NCBI RefSeq assembly: GCF_000471905.2
Contig: NW_006499969.1
Span: 47,803 to 111,802, forward strand
Source: Amborella trichopoda
Lineage: Eukaryota > Streptophyta > Magnoliopsida > Amborellales > Amborellaceae
Direction: 5' to 3'
DNA: 64,000 bases
How positions within the stretch are numbered: the first letter of the stretch is position 1; each line of letters starts with the position of its first letter. Made by a program: the position numbers and the translations under genes. The notes beneath the pieces are model-generated. The model saw only the letters and a program-made list of their open reading frames with translations, did no database searches and was not told the origin of the DNA. Of the stretch, positions 33,865 to 45,800 are shown piece after piece.

Positions 33865-35217
33865 TGTAGACATCTCGCTTAAATCTGACAATTTCTGTGG
33901 TTTTCTCTAACCCTTAGGATAAAATTGGCCTAATAAACTCAGAATCCATAGGTCACACAACTTAGCCTATGAGCCGGAACCATTCTGCTAGCCCAGAACC
34001 CAGCAGATACTTGTTTTGACCCGAAATCTTTTAAACTCGTGGTTTTATGGAAACAATCATTACAAATAGTAAAAAAAATATGTTTTGACCCAAATTTTCT
34101 CTGATATCTTCATAAGAGGTTGAGGAAGGCACCAAAATTCTAACAAATATCAATTTTTACAAGTTTAGGTTTGGGCGACACGGGGCATGTCGCCCAGTTG
34201 ACTAGGGTGTGTCTCCCAAGTCATCTTGCAATTGCATTGTTTTACAAAAAAAATCATTAAAAATATTAAAAAAATCTGTTTTGACCCATAGTTTTTTTGA
34301 GAGCTTCAAAAGACACAGTTTTACACAGATTAATCAAAAAATTTCAATTTTGACCAGGTTTGCCTTGGGGGACAATAGGCGTGTCGCCCGGGCGACCCCA
34401 GCCGTGTCCCCCAATCATGTTTTTCCCCAAACACGTTTTTATCATTTTTCGTGTTTTTATGATCATATTTTGGGTGGTTTGGCCACGTGGTTCTATCCAT
34501 GTTGCTCAAATCCAAAGTTTAAAAAAATTAAAGATTAGTTTGACCAAGGGATTTGTTGCTTACAAGATAACTCTGCCCCAACAAATCCTTCGTTCAGATG
34601 AACTCACTTTGGGTGACCATAAAAGGATGAAAAATGAGAGGTTTGGAGAGGGAAGAGACTTTTGGAAACTTTAAGCTGAAAGAGAAACCTTAGGAGAAAC
34701 AAGAAAGATAAATCTGAGAGATATAACCCTAGACTACCATGGAGACAGAGAGATACAGAGAGAACTCTCAGCCCCGCACCTCAAACCTAAACTTAGACTT
34801 AACATTAGGGCACAACCACCCTACTACCACAAAAACTTGCTGATCGTCACTTGAATCAGAAGAGGGAAAGAGGAACCAATTCGGTTATGGGCGAGCCCTT
34901 GATGGCTCGGGCCATCCGGCCTGGTTCGATGTTTTGTTCTCCTTCATTTCCTCTTTTCTATTATTGTATTTATCTTATTTTGACCTAATTTTGATTTTTT
35001 TTTATTGAAAATATAATTTTGAAATGCTTCAGATCACGCTGGCTCATCCACAGATATGAGAGCAGGTCTGCTTGTTTTTGGGCAGATCTGATCTCAGATC
35101 TGAATTCAATTGTTCCCAGTTTCTCTACCATATCTTTTCGTTTTCATTTTTATCATTTTGAAGTGTCAGATTTGAGAGATCTTCACCATTAAATCGATCG
35201 ATTTTGTGCTGTAAACA
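33865..35217. mobile_element. Insertion X: probable solo LTR of an unrelated family
   Basis: Comparison with LTR D supplies the empty site: D reads TACCAATACTGACTAGCTAGA, whereas C has about 1.35 kb between TACCAATACGAAC and CTTACTAGCTAGA. The insert starts TGTAGACATC and ends TGTAAACA, with diverged 5-bp flanks CGAAC and CTTAC (empty site CTGAC). It has no coding domain. It contains a roughly 196-bp tandem duplication (about 34050-34240 and 34246-34440), each copy with a GC-rich inverted repeat: GGGCGAC...GTCGCCC at 34173-34195 and the perfect palindrome GTCGCCCGGGCGAC at 34383-34396. The family is not recognised. Confidence 0.8.
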
Positions 35218-35682
35218 CTTACTAGCTAGACATGATGGTTAGCTGTCGTGGCGATAAAACGGGCACAGTAACTCTAACTGACGCAACGACATTATGGCTA
35301 AATGATAGGACTGCCATGGAAGGCTAATCTTGACCATTCTTCATCAAACAAAAGGGTAAGAGAAAGAAAGAAAAAGAACATAAAGAGAGAGGAGAGAAGA
35401 AGGAGAAGAGAATAGAAAGATACGGGAGAAAAGAGAAGGAAGGGAGAAGAAGAGAGTAAGAGAGGATGAAGGGAAAAGATGAGGTAAAGATAGACATAGA
35501 TGACAATGAGAGGAGGAGAAAGAAAACTTAGTCGGCGATGTGTCCCCGCCAGCTGTGACGATTAGGGAGAAGAAGGAAAAGGCACAGGTGGAAATGTGCT
35601 TCTACCAGTACGATAGAAGAGAGAGAAAGAAGGAGACATAGGCAACACTAAGCCTTCTCCTAAGAAAAGAGCAGAGAGAAGA

Positions 35683-36157
35683 ACACAGTCGGTGCTGGGT
35701 ATTATAGGCTGTGTTTAAGTAAAGAAGAAAGAGAAAGACACAGTCGGTGCCAGGCATCATCAACTGTGATTAAGAAAAGAGGAAAGAGAAAGACACAGTT
35801 GACACAAGGCATCGCCGACTGTGTTTAAGAAAAGAGGAAAGAGAAAGACACAGTCAGCACCAGGCATTGCCAGCTGTGTTTAAGAAAAGAAGAAAGAAAA
35901 AGACACAATAGGCGCCAGGCATTATCGGCTGTGTTTAAGAAAAGAAGAAAGAGAAAGACACAGTCGGCACCAAGCATTGTCGATTGTGTTTAAGAAAAGA
36001 AGAGAGAAAAAGACACAATCGGCACCAAGCATTGCCAGCTGTGTTTAAGAACAACAGAGAGAGAGAGAAGGACACAGTCAGCGCCAGGCATCACTGACTG
36101 TGTTAGAAGAAGAGCAGAAAGAGGACACAAGCGGCGCGAGATATCGTCGGCTGTGTT
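35683..36157 (-). repeat. Array of nine hairpin-forming units in M 3' LTR
   Basis: Nine units, mostly exactly 55 bp apart, begin (plus strand) at 35683, 35738, 35793, 35848, 35903, 35958, 36013, 36072 and 36125. Each is ACACAGTCGGC, a CCAGGCAT-type loop, then GCCGACTGTGTT, separated by a purine spacer. The arms are complementary in most units, for example CACAGTCAG with CTGACTGTG at 36073-36102. The array lies downstream of the LTR TATA motif, so it would be transcribed into the leader RNA. Confidence 0.9.
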
Positions 36158-37814
36158 AGAAGAAGAGAAGAGAGAGAGATAAGGATGAGAAGGAGATAGA
36201 GATCAAAAGAAGACAGAGATAAAGATGAGAAGAAGAGGGATTAGAGATGAGAAAAGAGGGAGGATAGAGAGAAAGAAGAGGATAGAGAAAGAGAGGAGGA
36301 GAGAGAAAGAGAGAAGAGGAACGAGAAAGAGGGGAAGAGAGAGAAAGTTACACTGTCGAAGGGTATTTGCCCTTTTCTTCTCTCCTCTCTCTCTCTCCAA
36401 GACGCAACCACGAACTCAAGAAGAAATTGAAACTTTATTGATGGTTGCGTGAAAATAAACCGAAGGTCCTTTACAGTTTGGCTTTGCATGTTTATATAGA
36501 ATTGGGCCCAAACATGGGCGAATGCCTAAAAACCACCTAAAATTGAATATAATTACAATTTAATTGAATTAAAAGAAGTTCTAAAAATGGGTGCAAAAGG
36601 ATTGTTTAGTCCCAGCCTAACAATGTGTGGAATTTTATAACAGTCCCTACTGCTGCTCGAAAACTTGCGTGATCTTCCATGATTGATCCGGGGTTGTTCT
36701 GATGCCCATTTGGTTGGGGGATGATTGTTTTCTTGTAGGGCTTGGCATGGCGATCGATTTGATACCAACTTCGAGCCATGAATCATGTTTTTTAAGCATG
36801 ATCATGAGACTTGAATTTATGATAAATCTTGAAAACTTTGGATCGATGTGTGCTTCTTTCTTGATGTTTTTCTTCATTTCCTTCATTGAATCACACTGAG
36901 CATTCCGTCACAATCAGGTTGCTACAAACGCAGCTCGATTTCATGTCCGGATGAAGATTTCGTCGTCTTGAGTTTTTTGCCAGAATCTCAAAATTCGATG
37001 GCAAAATTTACAACAGCTTCGATGCCTTCGTGTGTGAAATCCATCTGTTCATCACAACAGGGTTCAGACCAAAGATTTCCTCAGACCTTACACACATAAT
37101 GCAATTGGTTTCGCGTTGATCGGGTATGCGAATGTCGTGATTTGGGCACCGGAGTGAGGCGTGCCGCTACTGAATTTTCTACAACTTTCTTCATGAATCA
37201 GAAACTTCCCTCTAGTTTTTCTCCCTACTCGGGTATCGTCATGGGGCATACCATATATCGAAACGCTCTTATTGATGAGACGAACACGTTCAAAAAATTT
37301 GAGTGCGATCCGACTCCGAATGAGTGAGATATGGGCCCTGAAAATCACCTCCTGTGACTATAAAAGCAACCACCTTTAATGGTGTTTTGGTGCAAAGTGG
37401 CAACACGGGAATAGTGTGCAGCTTACCCCTTTTCGATATTTTACCCATAACATTGTCCTGGAGTGATCGATTAAGCCAAACACTTGATCCTTTAGGGTTT
37501 TCGACCCTGTCGAATCTAATGGCAATGGTCCCATAGCTGATTTATGAACAAAAAATATAGTTCTAGTTACAGGGTCTATTGCAGGGTGCTAGAGGCCAAT
37601 GTTTCCAAAATTGTTTCTTTGTGTTTACTGCCTTAGACATGTCTGATCGCGATAAAATTTGGCAAGTGGCCTTTTGGAGTTCTTACGAAGAACTTGACTG
37701 ATTCTGAGGAAATTTTGAGATTTTCAAAATTTGCACTGTTTTGTAGGCTTTTATTGACTTGCTTCCTCTTTATTCCGCATTAGGGACCATAGTGTTGAAA
37801 AATGCGTTGAAACA

Positions 37815-38155
37815 ACGGGAAGTCATCCTTTGGATAGGTAGTATTTAGGTCGTGAAAGTCGATGTAAATCTTAATTTTCCCATTCTTCTTCTTGACTGGA
37901 ACAACATTTGCTACACTTGACTTAACGAATGAATCTTGCTTGTCTGAGTTTCATCACTTTGGCATCTATATACATTTCGAGGTCTGGCTTAAACCTCCTT
38001 AACTTTTGTTTGAAAGGTTTAATAGTCGGATCAATGCCGAGATGGTGAACAAGGACTTGAGGGTCTAAACCGGGCATCTCATGGTAATGCCAAGAAAAGA
38101 CGTCTTTGTTGCTCACAAGAAAGTAGGGAAATTTTATTTTCCTTCTGGAGACATA
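37815..38155 (-). pseudogene. pol: M reverse transcriptase, N-terminal fragment
   Basis: On the minus strand MSNKDVFSWHYHEMPGLDP starts a 64-residue open frame (38116-37922) that runs into HHLGIDPTIKPFKQKLRRF, the lead-in of Tat RT. After a frame change comes VDFHDLNTTYPKDDFP-like sequence, which ends exactly where LTR C begins at 37814. Everything from the RT fingers to integrase is therefore deleted with a clean junction to the LTR start. Confidence 0.8.
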
Positions 38156-40233
38156 TTTTTCGAGATGAAAGTGGGCTTGAGGTCAACTTCGTCTCCAAGA
38201 TTTATCTCCTCGAGCTCGTTAGTTGTGGCTTGACCGCCTGCTTCTCATTCTTCTGAGGCCTCTTGCAACTCTTCTTCAGAGGCCTTTTCATCAACCTCAA
38301 GTGCAGAGACCCATGTTCCTGACATCTCTGCCTCCAATAAGGCTCCTGGGTAGGTCATGATTTCTTCACCTTTCTTGAACCGAGCGACAAAAGCCTCAAC
38401 CTCAAGCGTGGAAGACCTATCAGGCTGCAAGAGCTCGTCTTGTAAGTTAAGAGGGATTTGAGATTAACCCATATTGGGGAGAGAAGTGTCCTCGTACAAA
38501 TCACACAGTCTTTGCATGGGTGTTTACATCGTTTGCCCCGTGCTGGCTAGTACTTCATAGACTTGTACCATTTGGAAAGCTTCCAGAGTGTAAAAGCTCT
38601 ACCCCCTTGATTCTCTCAGTCTCTGCTCAAAATCGAGCTCAGGGGGCCACTGGGGTTTCTTTGACCTTCAATTTTTGTGGTTCTTTGAAGAAGATGGCTC
38701 TGCTTTGGCTTTAGCTGTCAGGGCATCAGCAACTGTTAAGAATCTTGCTGCCTAGGCTAGCGTCTTTTTCAATTGTTTCTGTTGCGTCTTGCTTATGATG
38801 ATTCCTTCGAAGTCTCTGTCAAGAGATTCGAAGTCTGGACATTTCAAGGTTGTACCTGCAGGAGAAATAGAAGAGGAAGGATGAGAAGCAAAAGAAGAAG
38901 AAGGAGAAGGGTCAGAAAGTGGTACTTTTAAAGTCATTCCCCTCATTGGACCGATTTGAGCAGCTTTTTACGTCATCACCAAGGTTGGACGCGTGTAGGG
39001 GGTCTTTTAGGCCTTTCCCTTACTTAGACTATTGGGGAGTGCTTTTAATGTCGTCACCCTCATTGGAAGTACTCTAAGGAGAAGATGACTCGATGACGTC
39101 TTCTTGTTGGGATGGAGAAGGAAGAAGGATCGTGCCAAGGATAAAGTCCAGTAAAGTTGGCAGTGCGGGAAGGGGCCTGAGAAATTTCTGCTCAACTGGA
39201 GGTTGAGCAGTCTTATTTCTCTGGTGTGCTGCCCAAGTTGCCCGTCTCCTTTTGGTTTTTTGAGGTGGTGCTTGATTTGTCTCACTAGGCTCGTGAATAG
39301 CCTTAGCTTGGTGAACTGCTTCTTGTCTTAAGGACTTGAGTCTGCTTTGCCCGTGGTGGACTATTCATCGCTGGGAAGTCAAGGGTTCAGTCAAATCTGA
39401 ATCATTACCACGAAGGTCTTGCATTGGGAGGTCCTCTTGCACTGGTGGAGCAGTGGTTTGGGGATCACTTACTAGAACGTTGTAAAACTTCTATCATTCC
39501 CGCATTCTCTTTATGAATATATCATGGAAACTGGTGCATTCTCACATGTAGTGGCCTTATATGTAGTGATATGAGCACCAACGGTCTTCAGCTGCCTGGG
39601 CAAGGCATCAGGGATGCCTTGCCGGTTTCGGTGTGATTGGCATTCCTGAAGCATTATAACAAAAAAGGCGTGAAGGATACTTGGAGCTTCGTCTTCCTAT
39701 TGGATTGTCACTACATGGGAGGCTTCTGCTTCCTTGAATGCCTTCTTTAGGTCCTCAAGCTTGATTTAACCCTTCTGAATAAGGGCCTCGATAATATCTT
39801 TTAGCATTAAGTAGTCATTTGTGGGGTGATTGATCCTTCGATGTTAAGCACAGTAATTCATCTGAGTATCGAGCCTAGCTTGCTCAGGGAAGTTGGCTTC
39901 TGGGAGCTTGATCATGTTTTGTTCCAACAATAATTGGAATAGTGCAGGGACCCATTTCTTCTCAAAGGGGTAGACCTTGTTCCTATACTTGGCCTAATAG
40001 TCATCCCGATTAAGATTCACCGGTTGGGGTACTAGGTTGTATGACTGTTGTGGCTTGCTTACTTGAGGCGCTGTCTTCGCTGTGCTCACCCCTTTGGAGA
40101 GGTCCAAAGTTTGGGAGGGAGCCTTCTTTGGATCACTGACAGTGACAACTGCACTTATTTCTCCTTTCTGTTGGCTGCCCCGGGTGTTAGTCCGAGAGCT
40201 ACCGTTGCCCTGGTTGTTCCCTGAGCTTGCAGG
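38156..40233 (-). pseudogene. M gag C-terminus, gag-pro linker and acidic pre-RT segment
   Basis: On the minus strand, in order: remnants of the zinc-knuckle region with IIEALIQKG (about 39790), a basic segment around 39300-39000, DxK-type 13-residue repeats, CPDFESLDRDFEGI (ORF 38946-38752), PQWPPELDFEQRLRESR, and then the acidic WVSALEVDEKASEEELQEASEE (38430-38245). The LRSGKK motif and the protease expected between these are missing. Stops and frame changes are frequent. Confidence 0.7.
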
Positions 40234-42252
40234 CTATTGTCGGGACCCGCCATGGTGATGTGATAGGCTTTCTTTGCAGACTGATTTAGAGATCAGCTCT
40301 GACATGAAGGTCGTATTGGAGGCCTCCACATGTAGAGCAATCTCAAGTCGCATGAATCGTACACAAGTTTGGATTGCTTCCTTCTCAAGCATGGGATTGG
40401 GATCGCGAGCAGCCAAATTTCCCCATGTTGATATGAGCGGGTCCAAGGGCTTATCGAGGTCTTGGGTTAGGGTGAGAAACTCAATGGTTTGAACCTCTCT
40501 CTCGACCTCATAGAAACACTAGTGGGATAGTTTCTCCATTTCCTCACAAGTATGTACCGAGTTTGAGGGAATTCGAGCATACCACTGAAAACCTGGGCCG
40601 TCAAGGGTTTCAAAAAACTGACGGAGAAGGAGTCTCCCATCAACGGTTGTTTCTTGACACAATGGTTGGATGTGGGAAATGTGCTGGTTCGGGGATGTGG
40701 TTCCATTGAATAGGAGAAACTTCCCTTTCTTGTAATCTAAAGGAAACGGGACCCGGTCAATGTATGAAGGGTACGGACTCTGATAAGGCGTTGCATCCTG
40801 TATCCCCAGAATTTGTCTGCTCTTTAAGCTATGGTTCACCATAGCATCGATGTCTGCCTTTGAGACGGGGAGAGGGACAAAATTGTCTAGTGAGGCAGAG
40901 GAAGGGGGTTGCCTTGGAAGCGCACCATCTGAGTGATGGGAATTGACCTCATGGTTAGCTGATTGTCGTGCAACGTCTATACGATCAATCTTCTCCATCA
41001 GTGCACGGACCATATCTTTGAACTTGTTCCAGAGCTCCTCTTGTGAGTCAGGTTCGTTTATAACCATTATGCTGATTGTTTCTCTATGGAGGTCAGCCTT
41101 AGTTTCAGTTAAGGGCTTGCAAGCTTGACGAGTCGCACACAGTAGATTGGCCAGCAGGGGGTCACCATGCTCCAACTGAACTCGAGTTTTGTATACTGAT
41201 CGAGTGAGGACTGGTTCTCGACAGTCTTGGGACCATGGCCGACGAGTGACTGGGTCATCTTCTATGTCACTAACCATAGTGCAGAGCTCATGGAGCTCTT
41301 CTTCAGGCTTTGTCATCTGAAGAGGGTAGAAGGGATTCAAGCGAAGAGGGGTATCAGAGCTAGTTGCCCCGACTGCCTTGGTCACTTCCTTGGTCAGAAT
41401 TTGCAAACCCCTATCACGTTTAGTTTTGAGGTTTTGATGGACCTCTCTCCAAAATTGTGATCGGGATTGCGGCTGGTCGGCTCTTCTTGCACAAGAGAGG
41501 TTTGTCTCCATCAAGTGCGACAAAGGATGAGGACCAAGGACTGAAGTTAACCTGGGGGAGGATGAAGGATTTGATTTTCCATCAGGTCTTTGCCCCGAGA
41601 TCTCTTGTGGGCCCCAGAGACATGACCGAAATGATGGAGCTGGTTCAGGATGGTACTCTTGGGGATGGTCTTCAGGTACCAAGGCTGGAGGTGCTTGCTC
41701 GACGAAGGGGAAGCAGGCAAGAGTTGGGTTGACTCGTGAGGATGCATGAGTCGAGGGTGAGGGGCTGTCTATGAGGGTGACACATGTGAGCCCCACAAAG
41801 AAGGATCATGTGTACGTGGGGGTCAGCCTAGGCTTGAGCAAGTGGTCTGGACTTAGGAGGCCGAGAACTACGAGCAAGTGCCTACAAGAGAATAGGTGGA
41901 GGCCTTCCCCATACAGGGTGCGCTTGTGGGTGTTGAGTAGGAGGGCAAGAAGGTCGTCTTGTGTGTACTCGAGTTGGCGCAATGACAGCGTTGCCTCGAG
42001 CAGTGGGATGCATATGAACAACATGTGCAGAACTTGGCCTTGGGAGGTCTGATCCTGGATGCTGAATTGAGGTAACATAAGGGTTGCCCCGAGGTGTAGC
42101 TCTAGTGGATGACCCATGAACCTTGTGGTGTGTGCGATTGATGGAGACCGGCGGGTCTCTGCCTTGATGTGTGGAGCCTCTACGGATAGAGGCTCGTGGT
42201 GGTGCAAGAATGTGGGGGGTAGCCTTACGGCGACCCACTGAAGTAACGACAA
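40234..42252 (-). pseudogene. gag: M gag, long frame with two stops
   Basis: One reading frame runs through an N-terminal stretch (42252-41806), a stop, a 425-residue open frame (41796-40519), a TAG, and a last stretch to 40234, about 670 codons in all. The N-terminal stretch is His/Leu-rich and the middle Ser/Pro-rich. A predicted helix LWNKFKDMVRALMEKI follows, then the Retrotrans_gag core: YIDRVPFPLDYKKGKF, LFNGTTSPNQHISHI, LRQFFETLDGPGFQWYARI and HTCEEMEKL. After the TAG come EAIQTC and RLEIALHVEASN. It is the best-preserved gag of the window and serves as reference for E1 and E3. It makes the particle shell. Confidence 0.85.
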
Positions 42253-42657
42253 CTTGGTTTCCTTTTATTGAGAGGGACTGGGCAGCCTTCCGGCATACCT
42301 TGGTAATACGACCGACAAGTGACTTGTCAGTGACAGGGTCATATTGTGAGTGGTGGTGTGTGTGTCACCTATGCATGGGGATTCTACCAGAGTGAGGAGA
42401 CTGGGAGTGAGGGACCTTTAAGTCCCACCTCACACCTATCCAATTTAGGACTGGGGAGCTAGAAGCAGGGTCTTTACTCAAAGGGAAGGTTGAGAGCAAA
42501 GTTCGAGGAACTTGTTCCTTGGGGATACTCGCGAATGAGGGGATAAGAAAACCCCCCATCCAGATGAATGGGTTATAGGACCTGGAAGCCATAAGTGCAA
42601 ATATAGAAAATAAGGAGAATCTTAGCCAAACAAGTAGATCCGACTAAGGGGTAGTAA

Positions 42658-42676
42658 GTCCCCAGTGGAGTTGCCA
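42658..42676 (-). other. M primer-binding site
   Basis: On the minus strand TGGCAACTCCACTGGGGAC, one base different from the E3 site (TGGCGACTCCACTGGGGAC). Three bases separate it from an LTR terminus at 42680. Confidence 0.9.
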
Positions 42677-42679
42677 AGC

Positions 42680-42867
42680 TGGTTAGGTGCCTCGATCTCT
42701 CCCTCTGGATCTGGATGATCGGGCAGCACACATCCATGAGGAAGATGAAGCACCCGACCTCCTTCGTGCCTTGTTTGTCATGATGCTTCAAGAAGGCCTC
42801 ATCACACCAAAGCCAGCAAGGCAACCCCAATGCCATGCTCAGGGAATTGAGAACCATTAGTGCCCTT
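42680..42867. repeat. Chimeric segment: LTR end plus a copy of E2 gag flank
   Basis: 42680-42728 is the minus-strand end of an LTR (TGGTTAGGTGCCTCGATC...). It passes abruptly into 42729-42867, a roughly 94% copy of the E2 gag sequence that flanks LTR C at 33177-33324, including the CCCTT duplication. LTR D follows at once. Thus the inner side of LTR D repeats the outer side of LTR C. The junction shares CACAT between the two sources. It is best explained by template switching or gene conversion. Confidence 0.85.
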
Positions 42868-45800
42868 TGGTTAAGTGCCTCAATCTCACCCTCTGGATCC
42901 AGATGATTGGGCGACATGTGTCTCGGATTTTAGGGTGACCAGGGACATTGAGATAACTCTCTTGGGAACCTCATTCAAGAACATGGGCAAGTGGACTAAC
43001 CGATGAGAGAGGAATTTAAGGTGGGTTTGGGACTTACCCGTACGGGCTTGCGTGAGCACCCTCTTAGATCACGAGAAAAGCCCCCAGTCGTAAAATTGGT
43101 TTGGAATCACGTCCCTTGGTCTGTATTCTCCTGTTTTCGTAATCACACACATATGACAAATGTTATAAGACAAGTGGGTCAAGGGACCCACCTTGCCTTT
43201 TGGCGAATGTACACAAGTGCACATTCAAAAAGACGAAGAGAAGAATGAGATAATTAAGATTGGGGTGAGAAAAATTTGACCAGATGGTGAGACCGACACA
43301 GTGACTAAACCGGTAAGTAATTGACCTCACGTGGCAGTAAAATGGGCCTTATAACTCAGACCGGCTCAACAGAATTATAACTCAACGACAATACCAATAC
43401 TGACTAGCTAGACACGATGGTTAGTCTATCATGGTGATAAAGCAGGCATAGTAACTCTGATTGGCACAACGACATTATGGCTATACGATAGGAATACCAT
43501 GGAAGGCTAATCTCGACCCTTTTTAATCAAACGATGTAAGAGACAGATGGAAAAAGAACAGAAAGTGAGAGAAGAGATGAAGGACAAGAGAATTGAAAGA
43601 AAAGGGGAAAAAGAGAAGGAAGGGAGAATAAGAGCATAAGAGAGGATAAAGGGAAAAGATGAGGTAAGGACAGACATAAACGACAATGAGAGGAGGAGAA
43701 AGAAAACTTAGTCGGCGATGTGTCCCCACCGGCTATGATAATTAAGGAGAAGAAGGAAAAGGCACAGGCGACAATGTGCTTCTTCAAGTGCGACAGAAGA
43801 GAGAGAAAGGAGGAGACACAAGCAGCGTTAGGCCTTCGCCGGTTGTGGTAGGAGAAGAGGAATGATAAGTCACAGGCAACGTTAAGCCTTCACCGGCTGT
43901 GTTAGACAAAGAAGAAAGCGAGGACACAAACAACACTAAGCCTTCGCTCGTAGTGTTAGAAGAACAAGAGAGAGAGAATGCTGGTGGTGCTAAACCTTCG
44001 CCAGTTGTGTTAGACAAAGAAGAGAGAGAAGACAGGCAGTGTTAAACCTATATCGACTATGTTAGAAGAAGAGGAGAGAGAGAACACAGGCGATGCTAAA
44101 CCTTTACCGGCTGTGTTTGACAAAGAAGAGAGAGAACACACAGATGACACTAAGCCTTTGTCGGATGTGTTAGAAGAAGAGGAGAGAGAACACAGGCGTC
44201 ACTAAACTTTGCCGGCTGTGTTAGAAGAAGAAGAGAGGGCGATAAGACACAAGCAAGAAGAAAGGGCTTTGACAGAGGTCCGCCATGGGTGAATAGGGAA
44301 GAGAAGAACAAGCTGGGGAATAGAGACATGATATACCAAAGGAGGAAGGGAGGGAAGAGATAAAGATGAAAGAAGGAAATAGAAGGGGAGAGACAGCAGA
44401 AGAAGAAAGAAGAGAGAGAGATAGAGATGAGAAAAGAGAGGAGAGAACGAGAGATACAGACGAGAAAAAGAGAGAAAAGAGGAGAGAGAAAGAGAGATAG
44501 AGATGAGAAGAAGATGGAGAAGGAGATGAGAGAGAAAATAGGTGAGAGAAAATTACTTTATCAAAAGGTATCGACCCTTTTTTTCTCTCCTCTCTCTCTC
44601 TCTAAGATGCACTTGTGAACTCAAGCAATAAGCAAAATTTTAATGACTGAACGAAAGTTGAATCGAAGGGGGGTCTTTTTACAATGAGGCTTTGCATATT
44701 TATATAAAATTGGGCCCAAACAAGGGTGTACATCCAAAAACTACTTAAAATTGAAGATAATTACATTTTAATTGAATTAAAAGAAATTCTAAAAATGGGT
44801 GCATAAAGACTGTTTTGCGCCTGCCTAACAATGTGTGGAATTTTAGAACAGTCCCTGTTGCTGTTCGAGATCTTACGTGATCTTCCATGAATGATCCGAG
44901 GTTGCTTTGATATTTGATAGAAAGATGATTGTTTTCGTTTAGAGCTCGCCATGGCGATCGATTTGATACCAACTTCGAGCCATGAATCATGTTTTTAAGC
45001 CATGATCATGAGACTTGAGTTTTAGATGAATCTTGAAAACTTTGGATTGAAAGTGTGCTCATTCCTAGATTTCTTTTTCATGATTTCTTCGTTGCAGTGC
45101 ACTGAGCATGCCGTCATGATCGCGTGGCAATAATCGCAACTTGATTTCATGTCCGGACGAAGATTTCATCATATTGGGTTCTTGGCCGGAATCTTGAAAT
45201 CTGGCAGTCGGAATTTACAACAGATTCGATGCTTCCGTGTGTGAAATCTATCCTTCATCGTACGTAGGGTTTGGACAGGAGATAGCCTCGGACCTTATGC
45301 ACATAATGCAGTTGGTTTCGTGTCGGGTATACGAGCATCATGATTTGGCTGCCAGAGTGAGGCGTGCTGCTGCTAAAATTTCTGCAACGTGTTTCATGGA
45401 TGAGCAACTTCTCTCTAGTTCTTCTCCCTGGTCGAGCGTCGTCATGGGGCGTACCATATATAGAAATGCTCATCTTGAGGAGACGAACATGCTCACCAAA
45501 TTTGAGAGTTATCCGACTTGGAACGAGTGAGATTGGGCCTTAAAAGTTAATGCCCATGACTGTGAAAACAATCACCTTTAATGGTGTTTTGGTGCAGGGT
45601 GGCCACGTAGAAATAGTGTGCGGCCTACCCCTTTTCGGTATTTTACCCATAACTTTATCCTGGAGTGCCCAATTAAGCCGAAACACGTTGAATAGAGGTT
45701 TTCTACCATGCCAGATCCAATGACAGTGGTCCCATTGCTGGTTGACACACCAAGAATATATTTCTAGTTATGGGGTCCATTTCAGGGTTCTAGAGGCCAA

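Larger units (their letters stand above)
33325..37814 (-). mobile_element. M 3' LTR (copy C), carrying solo LTR X
   Basis: On the minus strand it starts TGTTTCAACGCATTTTTCAA at 37814 and ends ...CTTAACCA at 33325. Without the 1353-bp insertion X it measures about 3.14 kb, the same as LTR D. A TATA motif (minus strand, CTATATAAA) lies at 36491-36499. Downstream of it come a GA-rich tract, then the hairpin array (35683-36157), then blocks shared with solo LTRs A, B and E, such as GATCGCTCTCTTGGGAACCT (plus strand). Confidence 0.9.

Noticed and set aside
35683-36157. CRISPR-like spacing of repeats
   Set aside because: Units are 55 bp with conserved 'spacers' and a purine linker, inside a plant LTR; no variable spacers and no prokaryotic context.
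40943-42395. Plus-strand frames of 60-93 codons opposite M gag
   Set aside because: They are antisense to a recognisable gag core and do not match each other between M and E3.
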